From NCBI GenBank assembly GCA_021827255.1, contig JAKAWO010000007.1, positions 1 through 24,414 of the forward strand: a DNA stretch of 24,414 nt, in the 5' to 3' direction. Below, in pieces: positions 1 to 7,300 of this stretch. The notes under the pieces are model-generated. The model saw only the letters and a program-made list of their open reading frames with translations. It was not told the DNA's origin and did not search any database. The first letter of the stretch is position 1, and every line of letters begins with the position of its first letter. Made by a program: the position numbers and the translations under genes. This DNA is from Acidobacteriota bacterium (GTDB taxonomy: Bacteria; Acidobacteriota; Terriglobia; UBA7540).

Positions 1-758
1 ACGTCAATGGACGGTCGTCCCATGAAGACGTCGCGGAAAGTGGTCAGCGGGATATGAACAAAGTTATCCTGGCTTTGGCCGAAAACGGTCCCGATCTTCT
101 TGGCCACTCCAATGACGCGGAACGGGCGACCGTTGACCAAGATCTCCCGGTTGAGGGGATCGAGGGTTGGGAAGAAGTGATTCACCACGTCCTGGCCGAT
201 AAAGCAGACCATGGCCGCATGGCGGTAATCGGAATCAGAGATGTAGCGCCCGATTTCCGCCTGATCCTCGCCGAGATCTTCCATGCTGGGGGTGACGCCG
301 CTCAGGGGAACATCATAGAGCACATGGCTCCCAAAGCGGATGATGGTTCCGGTCGCCATGCCGGCGGTTGCGCCGAGGACTTTATAGCCGGTCAAATTGT
401 CCTTGAGGAAATCGTAGTCGGCAATGCGAATGGGCCGGTTGCGCCGGCGAGCCTTGAGCCATGCCTGGCGGCCCTGGGCCCATTTGAACTGGCTCAGGAT
501 GAAGGTGTTGGCGCCGAGATTGGCGACGTGATTGGCGATATAGAGGTTCATGCCGTTGATGACGGACATAACCACGATCAGGGTGGTGGTGGCGATCACG
601 ACGCCCAGCAACGTCAGAAAAGACCGGAGCCGATGAGCGCGGAGGGTTTCAAGCGCCAGCCAAAAAGCCTCCCGCGCCGTGACCCAGGCATTCGACCGTT
701 CTGCGCTGCTCGCGTGACGTGTCCGAGGAAGCGCTTGGGCCGGGTTCAGAGTTCCCAT
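1..758 (-). CDS. MacB/FtsX-type ABC transporter permease (C-terminal end off the window)
   Basis: Permease of a MacAB-type efflux system, placed in the inner membrane with a large periplasmic domain. The reading frame is open from an ATG at 758-756 to base 1, giving about 252 codons, so the C-terminal transmembrane bundle lies outside the window. Residues 41-70 carry the family pattern: a short cytoplasmic stretch (AHRLRSFLTLLG) leading into the first membrane helix. The periplasmic MacB_PCD-like part follows, with stretches such as GANTFILSQ and RPFRVIGVAKKIG. An AGGA-type ribosome-binding site precedes the ATG. It follows the ATPase gene by 55 bp in the same direction and is the last visible gene of an adaptor-ATPase-permease operon. 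The ATPase is a separate polypeptide, unlike E. coli MacB, where both parts are fused. Substrate cannot be told. Confidence 0.88.
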   Translation of the reverse strand, partial: MGTLNPAQALPRTRHASSAERSNAWVTAREAFWLALETLRAHRLRSFLTLLGVVIATTTLIVVMSVINGMNLYIANHVANLGANTFILSQFKWAQGRQAWLKARRRNRPIRIADYDFLKDNLTGYKVLGATAGMATGTIIRFGSHVLYDVPLSGVTPSMEDLGEDQAEIGRYISDSDYRHAAMVCFIGQDVVNHFFPTLDPLNREILVNGRPFRVIGVAKKIGTVFGQSQDNFVHIPLTTFRDVFMGRPSID

Positions 759-813
759 AGGGATATTTCCTCGTCAGGGAAAACCGCCTTCTTCGCGGCT
801 TGCGCATCGGCCC

Positions 814-1551
814 TCACCGGATGTGCTCGTCGCGGTCAAGGCGGCCATCGCGGATGTGAATGATCCGGTGGGCGCGTGCGGCAACGTCATGCTCATGGGT
901 CACCAGCACGATGGTGTTGCCCGAATGGTGGAGGCGGTCAAACAGATTCATAATTTCCTCGCCCGTCACCGTGTCCAAGTTGCCGGTGGGCTCGTCTGCC
1001 AGGAGGATCGAAGGATGATTGACCAGCGCCCGCGCGATGGCAACCCTTTGGCGCTGGCCACCTGACAGCTCGTTGGGCCTATGGTGCATCCGGTCGCCGA
1101 GTTCGACCATCCGCAAGGCCTCCTGCGCCCTTTCGTCGCGCCTTTCAGCCGGCGTTCCATTGTAGATGAGCGGCAATTCCACGTTATGGAGAGCCGTGGC
1201 CCGCGGCAGGAGGTTGAACGTCTGGAAGACGAAGCCGATTTCTTTGTTGCGGATGTAAGCCAACTCGTCGTCCGTCAGCTCGCTCACTAATTTCCCATTC
1301 AGCCAGTAATGTCCCCGGCTTGGGGTATCCAGGCAGCCTATGAGGTTCATCAGGGTGGATTTTCCAGAACCCGACGGCCCCATAATGGCAACGTACTCTC
1401 CGCGCCCGATATCAAAGCTGACCCCACACAAGGCGTGGACCTCGACGGTGCCCATCTCATAGGTCTTCCATAGGTCTCGCGTGCGGATAATAACGTGGTC
1501 AGGAGGGGGAGCGGTTTCTGGCGCGTAGGCAGCTTCGATCTGAGATTGCAT
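814..1551 (-). CDS. ABC transporter ATP-binding protein, MacB/LolD type
   Basis: Cytoplasmic ATPase of 245 residues that would power the neighbouring permease. All nucleotide-binding motifs are intact: Walker A GPSGSGKST (58-66), Q-loop glutamine near 110 (FVFQTFNLLP), signature LSGGQRQRVAIARAL from 162, Walker B ILLADE (182-187) followed by PTGNLD, and the H-loop histidine near 219 (LVTHEHD). The NLLPRATALHNVELPLIY stretch is typical of the MacB/LolD/FtsE branch. Residues 1-20 are a variable extension. An AAGG-like ribosome-binding site lies just before the ATG. It sits 66 bp after the adaptor gene and 55 bp before the permease gene, so the three probably share a transcript. It is the only ABC ATPase in the window and could also serve the ATPase-less efflux operon at 15430-22293; that is inference. 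Confidence 0.95.
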   Translation of the reverse strand: MQSQIEAAYAPETAPPPDHVIIRTRDLWKTYEMGTVEVHALCGVSFDIGRGEYVAIMGPSGSGKSTLMNLIGCLDTPSRGHYWLNGKLVSELTDDELAYIRNKEIGFVFQTFNLLPRATALHNVELPLIYNGTPAERRDERAQEALRMVELGDRMHHRPNELSGGQRQRVAIARALVNHPSILLADEPTGNLDTVTGEEIMNLFDRLHHSGNTIVLVTHEHDVAARAHRIIHIRDGRLDRDEHIR

Positions 1552-1617
1552 ATAGGCCTTTAGGCGGTTCGTTTGGGGATCGGTTGACCCCGCAGGCGGG
1601 TTACCTCAGCCTTCCCC

Positions 1618-3144
1618 CTACGTGGGGCCGTTAGGACCCAACAGAGCCTTGTCATTCACCTTGATCTTGGCGTTGTTTTTAAGTGTGCGCAACACCTCGT
1701 AACTGCCCGTAACGATTTCGTCGCCCGGTTGGAGTCCGCTCAGAACCTGGACGTTCAATGTTCCCATGATTCCTGTTTTAACCGGGGTGAAAACGGCGCG
1801 CCCTTTCCGGACGACGAACACTCCCTGAATATCCTGGTCTTCCTTTTTCTCTTCCGCTGAGGTTAGCGGTTCAGCCGTCAGCGCCTTCGATGCCTTGCTG
1901 GGCGGCTCGAGTTCGCGGCGTTCACGCATGGTCAGGGCCTGAATCGGAATCGTAATGGCGTTGTTGGCCGTCGCCGAAGTAATCCGGGCGGTGGCAGAGA
2001 GTCCGGGGCGCATGCCGGCGGGTGGGCGGTCCAGCGTCACGACGACCTGGAAGTCTTTGGCTTCCTGGGTGGTGTCCGTGGTGCCGGCGGCGCTCGCCCC
2101 GCTGCTCTGGGCGATGGCGTTCATGCCGATCTGAGTGACGTGGCCTTGGAACGTCTTGTTGGGAATCGCGTCAATAGTGACCTCAGCCGGTTGGCCCATC
2201 TTGACGTTGAGGATGTCAGACTCATCCACGTCCACCTGGGCGGTGACCACCGACAGGTCGGAAACCTGGAACAAGGTGCTGCCGACGGCGTTCTGGATGC
2301 CCGGCACAACATTCTCTCCCACATGCACCGGGAGGGAGGTGATGATGCCATCGAAGGGGGAACGATAGATCGTCTGATTGTAAACGTTCTGGGCGCGAAG
2401 CAGGTCCGCTTCGTTCTGAGCCACGCTGGCGCGTCTCATGTCCCGGTTGAAGATGGCTTGCTGCAGCAGCGCCTTCTGCTGGGCGACGCTCGCCTGGGCA
2501 GATTGGAGATTCGCCCTGGCAACCTCGAAATCGCTGAGATTTTGATCGAAGACTTGACGGGCGATCAATTGATCCTTAAAAAGCTCCTGATTGCGTTTGA
2601 AGTCGGCCTGGGCCTGATTGAACTTGGCTTGAGCCTGAGCGAGGTTGGCCTGCGAGGTTTTAAGGGCCGCGGAGGCCGAAGCCACAGCGGCCTGCTGGGC
2701 GGAAAGGTCCGCCCGCGCGTTGAGGACAGCCGCCTCCTGCGCGCTGACGTCAGCCGCCTGCTGAACATCCTCGGTCTTCATCAACAATTGCCCTTTCTGG
2801 ACGTGGTCGCCCTCCTGCACTAGGATCTCGGTCACTTTGCCCATGGAGTTGGCGTTCACCTGAGCGAACATCCCTGGGGGCGGCATAATTTGGCCCGAAG
2901 CGGTCACGATGGCTGAGAGATTCTGGCGCATGACCTTGCCGGCCTGCACCGTAACCACTCCGCGCCGGCTCCAAAGAATTCCGCCCACAACCAGACCCAC
3001 GAGCAGGATGGCCCCGACAGTGATGAGGAGTGTCTTTTTTAAGGATTTGGCCTGCTTCCCGTGGCCCTCATAAGCGGGAGGTGTTTTCTCCTCGGGGTCC
3101 CGAGTGAGAATCTCTCCTATCCGAATATCGGTGGTTTGTCCCAT
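1618..3144 (-). CDS. HlyD/MacA-family periplasmic adaptor (membrane fusion protein)
   Basis: Adaptor of 508 residues linking an inner-membrane ABC permease to an outer-membrane channel. A cytoplasmic N-terminal tail of about 36 residues precedes a membrane anchor near 37-58 (LLITVGAILLVGLVVGGILW). The first lipoyl half follows near 75-115 (GKVTEILVQEGDHVQKGQLL). Next comes a long Ala/Gln-rich coiled-coil hairpin at about 116-265, the second lipoyl half (YRSPFDGIITSLPVHVGENV), the beta-barrel domain, and a membrane-proximal domain ending near VLSGLQPGDEIVTGSYEVL. A charged Lys/Glu-rich insert of roughly 30 residues interrupts the membrane-proximal part after QALTMRERRELE. A GGAG ribosome-binding site precedes the ATG. 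It is the first gene of the adaptor-ATPase-permease operon and is divergent from the GWxTD gene. Confidence 0.93.
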   Translation of the reverse strand: MGQTTDIRIGEILTRDPEEKTPPAYEGHGKQAKSLKKTLLITVGAILLVGLVVGGILWSRRGVVTVQAGKVMRQNLSAIVTASGQIMPPPGMFAQVNANSMGKVTEILVQEGDHVQKGQLLMKTEDVQQAADVSAQEAAVLNARADLSAQQAAVASASAALKTSQANLAQAQAKFNQAQADFKRNQELFKDQLIARQVFDQNLSDFEVARANLQSAQASVAQQKALLQQAIFNRDMRRASVAQNEADLLRAQNVYNQTIYRSPFDGIITSLPVHVGENVVPGIQNAVGSTLFQVSDLSVVTAQVDVDESDILNVKMGQPAEVTIDAIPNKTFQGHVTQIGMNAIAQSSGASAAGTTDTTQEAKDFQVVVTLDRPPAGMRPGLSATARITSATANNAITIPIQALTMRERRELEPPSKASKALTAEPLTSAEEKKEDQDIQGVFVVRKGRAVFTPVKTGIMGTLNVQVLSGLQPGDEIVTGSYEVLRTLKNNAKIKVNDKALLGPNGPT

Positions 3145-3668
3145 CTTGTTTGGATCTCCGGTCTGCGCTCTGACTTTCGCCGTGCCGTAAAACTACTCCC
3201 AGCGCGACATCCCAGTTTCGCCCTTCAGAGGGAGCTTCCCGCCATCCCTCATCCATCATACGACAGCGGCAGCTCCGCGGTTCCAAGGTTTATTCGCCGC
3301 GCCTCCCGCGACGTGTGGAGGGATTCTGGAAATGTGCCAAGACTCAATGGAAACCCTCCATAAATCAGACGTAGTGTCAGCCTCAACGGTTTCATTTTAT
3401 CCGGCTGGAAGGTCTTTGAGAACTGCAATTTTGAATGGCGAAAATCGCGCTCCCCTGGAGTGGTGTGAGGCCGCTGGAGGCAGGACCGTGGTAGAACAAA
3501 CCCGCTTTGGCCGAGACCACCAGGTTACCCATTCCGGCATCGTAGGGGGGTCGGGGCAGGAATTTAAAAAATATGTCTGGTGTTGCAACCTTGACTTTCA
3601 ACCTTTAAGAAAATACCATTAGGATGCGTGGGTTTTGCGCCGGGTCGGGTAAGAAGGGCTTTTCAACA
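3145..3668. other. Divergent intergenic region between efflux operon and GWxTD operon
   Basis: About 520 bp without a convincing gene; short open frames here have no recognisable domain and overlap each other on both strands. It must hold promoters for the two divergent operons. The plus-strand promoter candidate is listed separately. For the minus-strand operon I see only a GGAG ribosome-binding site before the ATG at 3144 and no strong promoter. An AT-rich patch at about 3561-3574 sits just upstream of the plus-strand promoter candidate and could act as an UP element. Confidence 0.6.
3591..3619 (+). promoter_or_regulatory. Predicted sigma70-type promoter for the GWxTD operon
   Basis: TTGACT (3591-3596), a 17-bp spacer and TACCAT (3614-3619) match the -35/-10 consensus at five and four of six positions. 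The predicted transcription start is near 3626. That lies downstream of the ATG at 3624, so it favours the ATG at 3669, which has AAGAAGG at 3651-3657. Confidence 0.4.
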
Positions 3669-5447
3669 ATGCCAGGTGATACTACGCGGAACGGCCGGCT
3701 TTTATTGGGGTTGCTGGGGGGGGTCAGTATAACGCTGACGCTGGTCGCTGCGCCGATCTCTGTTCCTCTGCTCCATCATCGAACCAGCCCCGCCCAGGAG
3801 CAGAAAAAGCGCCAAAAGGCGCTGGAAAAAGAGTTGCAGAGCCCGTACCGGCGATGGCTGAACGGCCCGGTGGGATATATCATCACCCCGCAGGAGCGCG
3901 CCGCCTTTCTCAAGCTGACAACGGATGCCGAACGCGAACAGTTTATTGAGGCATTCTGGGAGCGCCGCAATCCCAATCCGGGCAGCGCCTACAACGAATA
4001 TAAAGAGGAATTCTACCGGCGGATCGCTTACGCGAACGAACACTACAGCTCCGGAATTCCAGGCTGGAAAACCGATCGTGGCCGCATCTACATCATGTAC
4101 GGCCCTCCTGACGAAATTTCGTCCCACCCGAGCGGCGGAAGCTACACTCCGACCCCCGGCACCCTCCCTTACAGCGGTCCCGACGCAAGCACGACGATGG
4201 AAACCTACCCCTTCGAGGATTGGTATTACCATTACATTCCCGGCATCGGTGAGAACGTCAAATTGGAGTTTGTGGATCCCACGCTGACCGGGGAATATCA
4301 GCTCACCATGAACCCTTGCGAGAAGGATGCGATGGCGGAGGTTCCGGGGGACATGACCGGATGCCAAGGCAGCGTCTCCATCGGCCCCATCTGGAACCCC
4401 ACGGAGGTGATGAGTCCCACCCAACTGAGCGGGTCCGGTAGCGCATCGGGCCAGAGCGCTATGGTGACCTCCACGATGATGCCCGCCAGCATGGACGAGT
4501 TCAACCGGCTGGACCTTTACGCTAAGATCTTTCAGCCGCCCGAGGTCAAATTCAAGGATCTTGAGGCGGAGGTCACGTCGCGACTTTCACCGCAACTGCT
4601 GCCGTTTAAGGTCCGCGTGGATTACATTAAGGTGACGGATGACACGGTCTTGACCCCGATCACGGTCCAGCTTCAGAACCGCGACATCGAGTTCCAGAAC
4701 AAGGATGGGGTCATGCACGCCGTGCTGGATGTTTACGGTCGAATCACCTCGATCAGCGGAAGGGTGGTGGATGTCTTCGAGCAGGGGATAACGGCGAACG
4801 TTCCGCAGCACGATTTCACGAGCTACGTCAACCAGAAAGAGGTTTACCAGCGGATTGTGCCCTTGCGGCCCGGACACTATAAGGTGAGTCTCGTTATCAA
4901 GGATGATTCGAACGGGCACATGGGTTCGACCCAGATCGGCTTCGATGTGCCGCAATACACCGATTCCACGCTTTCCAATAGCTCGCTTATTCTGGCCAGC
5001 AAAATTGCGCCGCTTCCCACCAACGAGGTGGGCGCCGGACCGTTTGTCATCGGCGGGACCAAGGTTCGCCCCAGCGTAGATGGCATCTTTACGCCGAACC
5101 AGACTTTGGGAATCTACATGCAGGTTTACAATTTGGGAATCGATCCAAAATCACATCGCCCCAACGCCAGCATTCAGTATAAGATCATGAAGGCCGGAAA
5201 GGACGTGCTGGACCAGACGGAAAACGCGGCGACGTACAAGGACGCTTCCGAGCAGGTGACGATTAAGAAGATGCTGCCGGTCCGGCTGCTCGCGCCCGGA
5301 AATTACACCCTGCAAATCAAGGTGACGGACAACATTAAGAAGCAGACCGACACTCAGTCCGCGAGTTTTCGAGTGGAACCGGAAGAAGCCCAAGGCGTTT
5401 CCCATCCACGCCAGGCGGAAGCCAGCAACGAACCTGGGCAGGGCTAA
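3669..5447 (+). CDS. GWxTD domain-containing exported protein
   Basis: Protein of 592 residues from the chosen start. It begins with a basic N-region (RNGR) and a hydrophobic segment (LLLGLLGGVSITLTLVAAPI), so it is exported or membrane-anchored. The GWxTD signature is at about 132-136, in the context PGWKTDRGRIYIMYGPPDEI. It is preceded by the usual upstream block (YIITPQERAAFLKLTTDAER, then EAFWERRNPNPGS). The C-terminal half is beta-rich and Ig-like in appearance. The GWxTD family is common in Acidobacteriota and related phyla but has no established function. An in-frame ATG at 3624 would add 15 residues. I prefer 3669 because it has a Shine-Dalgarno sequence and lies downstream of the predicted transcription start. 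The stop codon directly abuts the start of the next gene, implying coupled translation. Confidence 0.88.
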   Translation: MPGDTTRNGRLLLGLLGGVSITLTLVAAPISVPLLHHRTSPAQEQKKRQKALEKELQSPYRRWLNGPVGYIITPQERAAFLKLTTDAEREQFIEAFWERRNPNPGSAYNEYKEEFYRRIAYANEHYSSGIPGWKTDRGRIYIMYGPPDEISSHPSGGSYTPTPGTLPYSGPDASTTMETYPFEDWYYHYIPGIGENVKLEFVDPTLTGEYQLTMNPCEKDAMAEVPGDMTGCQGSVSIGPIWNPTEVMSPTQLSGSGSASGQSAMVTSTMMPASMDEFNRLDLYAKIFQPPEVKFKDLEAEVTSRLSPQLLPFKVRVDYIKVTDDTVLTPITVQLQNRDIEFQNKDGVMHAVLDVYGRITSISGRVVDVFEQGITANVPQHDFTSYVNQKEVYQRIVPLRPGHYKVSLVIKDDSNGHMGSTQIGFDVPQYTDSTLSNSSLILASKIAPLPTNEVGAGPFVIGGTKVRPSVDGIFTPNQTLGIYMQVYNLGIDPKSHRPNASIQYKIMKAGKDVLDQTENAATYKDASEQVTIKKMLPVRLLAPGNYTLQIKVTDNIKKQTDTQSASFRVEPEEAQGVSHPRQAEASNEPGQG

Positions 5448-7247
5448 ATGAGGCTGAACCGTATGCCCCGTAGGTTCTCGTGGGCCGTCAAGGCCACCCT
5501 GGGGGTGTCTCTGTGGGTCGGCGTTTCGGCGCTGGGGCTGGCGGCGGGTTGGGGTCGCCTGGCCGGCATCGTGCGGGATCAGCACGGCAATCCACTGATG
5601 GGCGCTACCGTGCTCGTGACGGGCCCCAATCAGGGATTTTTGGGGATGGTCAGCTCGGTCGCCGAGCGCGTGACCACGGATGCTTACGGCCGCTTTACGA
5701 TCAGGCATCTGGCGCCCGGCTGGTATTCACTTCAGGTGGTTTCCCCGGCTCGCATGCCGGCAATGCGCAATCGGGTGCGCGTCGCGGCGGGAAAGACCAC
5801 CCAGCAGGATTTTGTGTTGGGCGGCATCCTGGCGGATTTGCGCCTGCAGAAATCGCGAATCCATTTCGCGACGTGGGGCGAGGATTGGAAATGGATCTTG
5901 CGGACTTCTGCTTCGACGCGGCCGGTTCTCCGTTACCGGAAAGTTGAGACCGCCTCGTCGCGGAAGCCTAAACTGCCTCGGACCCCCAGCTTGCGACTGG
6001 TCGGCGTCCTGCCTGGAAGTCTGCGCGAGGACGGGCTGTCGGAAGACCCCGGGATGGGCAACGTCCTGGCTTACCTCCAGCCGCTGAGCGATGACAGCGA
6101 TCTTCTGCTGGCCGGTTCGCTAGGCGCAAGCGGCACGGTGGCGTCGTCTTTTGCGGCCGCGCTCCGACGCAACATGGTGTCAGGAGACCCCCAGGAGATC
6201 ACGGTCGCGGTCCACCAGTTGAGCCTGGATCAGGGCGTGGCGATGGTCACTCCCGCGGGCGGCGGTGGTCTCACGAGCGCCCAGGGTGTGGTCGTCACTT
6301 ACTCCCGCACCAGCCGCCTTTCGAGCGCGCTATCCTTGACAACCGGCATCGAAGCCGATTATCTGAACTCGATGGGCGGGACGGCAATGGTCCAGCCCCG
6401 CGTGGAGTTGACTTATCAATTCGACCCGTCAACTCGATTAGCCCTCCGGGTTGGGGCTTCGCCATCAAGGTCGAGCCAAACCTTGGTGGAACGCCTCGAC
6501 ACGCTAGGCGCCTTCCCGCGCGTCACGCTCACGGGCTATCGCCCCCAGATGGAGAACGTTCGGCATGTGGAAGCGGCCGTCGAGCATCAGTGGGGCAAGG
6601 CGTCCCGCTTCCAAGTCGCCGCTTATTCGGATTTCTTCCACAACACCGCCCTGTGGGGCTTGGGCGAGCCCAGCGATTGGGTCGGAATGGCCGGAAATTT
6701 CCTGCCCATTTCGAGCGGCGGGGGAGCCGTTTTGAATGCCGGTAGCTACCGCTCTTCCGGTATTCGCGTAGGCTATGAGCGCCACTTGGGTTCTAATTAC
6801 AACCTGGCGGTGATGTACTCGCTCGGTGATTCGCTGGCTCCGATTCGTTCTGCCGGTTCTCTGGTGGGAAGTCAATTTGTTGATGCTTCCAAGATCGCCA
6901 GCCGTCTGCGGCCCGAGCACGCTCAGGCGATTTCCGGTAGGCTGTCAGCCCGCTTGCCCGCTTGCCACACCCAGATCGTCGCTTCCTACACGTGGATGAC
7001 GGCTGGGAGGGTGACCGTCGTGGATCCGTACGGCATGGCCCAAGCGGGGATGGAACCGTACCTCGGAGTTCAGATCCGGCAGCCCCTTCCCACGATGGCG
7101 TTTCTTCCGGCGCATATCGAAGCTCTGGCTGAGTTCCGCAACCTGCTGGGCGAAGGGTCGGTCCCCTTGAACGAGGCCAACGGAAAGCCCATCCTCTTAA
7201 CTCCCGCCTATAGAACGCTGCGCGGAGGCTTTTCAGTCCAGTTCTGA
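5448..7247 (+). CDS. Carboxypeptidase-regulatory-domain outer-membrane beta-barrel protein
   Basis: Protein of 599 residues. An N-terminal signal peptide (basic RMPRR, then a hydrophobic core ending near LGLAAGW) is followed by a carboxypeptidase-D regulatory-like Ig fold at about 36-125. Its marks are LAGIVRDQHGNPLMGATVLV, TTDAYGRFTIRHLAPGWYSL and a closing QQDFVLGG. The rest reads like outer-membrane strands with alternating polar and hydrophobic residues, and the chain ends in Phe (GGFSVQF), a usual C-terminal signature of barrels inserted by the BAM complex. No TonB-receptor plug domain is evident and the length is short for such receptors, so it may be a reduced relative. The ATG follows the TAA of the GWxTD gene without a gap. 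Substrate is unknown. Confidence 0.8.
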   Translation: MRLNRMPRRFSWAVKATLGVSLWVGVSALGLAAGWGRLAGIVRDQHGNPLMGATVLVTGPNQGFLGMVSSVAERVTTDAYGRFTIRHLAPGWYSLQVVSPARMPAMRNRVRVAAGKTTQQDFVLGGILADLRLQKSRIHFATWGEDWKWILRTSASTRPVLRYRKVETASSRKPKLPRTPSLRLVGVLPGSLREDGLSEDPGMGNVLAYLQPLSDDSDLLLAGSLGASGTVASSFAAALRRNMVSGDPQEITVAVHQLSLDQGVAMVTPAGGGGLTSAQGVVVTYSRTSRLSSALSLTTGIEADYLNSMGGTAMVQPRVELTYQFDPSTRLALRVGASPSRSSQTLVERLDTLGAFPRVTLTGYRPQMENVRHVEAAVEHQWGKASRFQVAAYSDFFHNTALWGLGEPSDWVGMAGNFLPISSGGGAVLNAGSYRSSGIRVGYERHLGSNYNLAVMYSLGDSLAPIRSAGSLVGSQFVDASKIASRLRPEHAQAISGRLSARLPACHTQIVASYTWMTAGRVTVVDPYGMAQAGMEPYLGVQIRQPLPTMAFLPAHIEALAEFRNLLGEGSVPLNEANGKPILLTPAYRTLRGGFSVQF

Positions 7248-7300
7248 GCCTCCTCTTCCACTGTCCACCCCTCTCATCGCGCGTGCCGCCATCCGGCGCA

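Noticed and set aside
54..863. Long plus-strand open frame (269 codons)
   Set aside because: It is antisense to the permease and the end of the ATPase gene, has no recognisable domain, and its length is explained by high GC.
1589..1600. CCCGC-AG-GCGGG hairpin as a terminator after the adaptor gene
   Set aside because: The stem has 5 bp with a 2-base loop and no T-run, and it lies inside an operon with 66-bp spacing.
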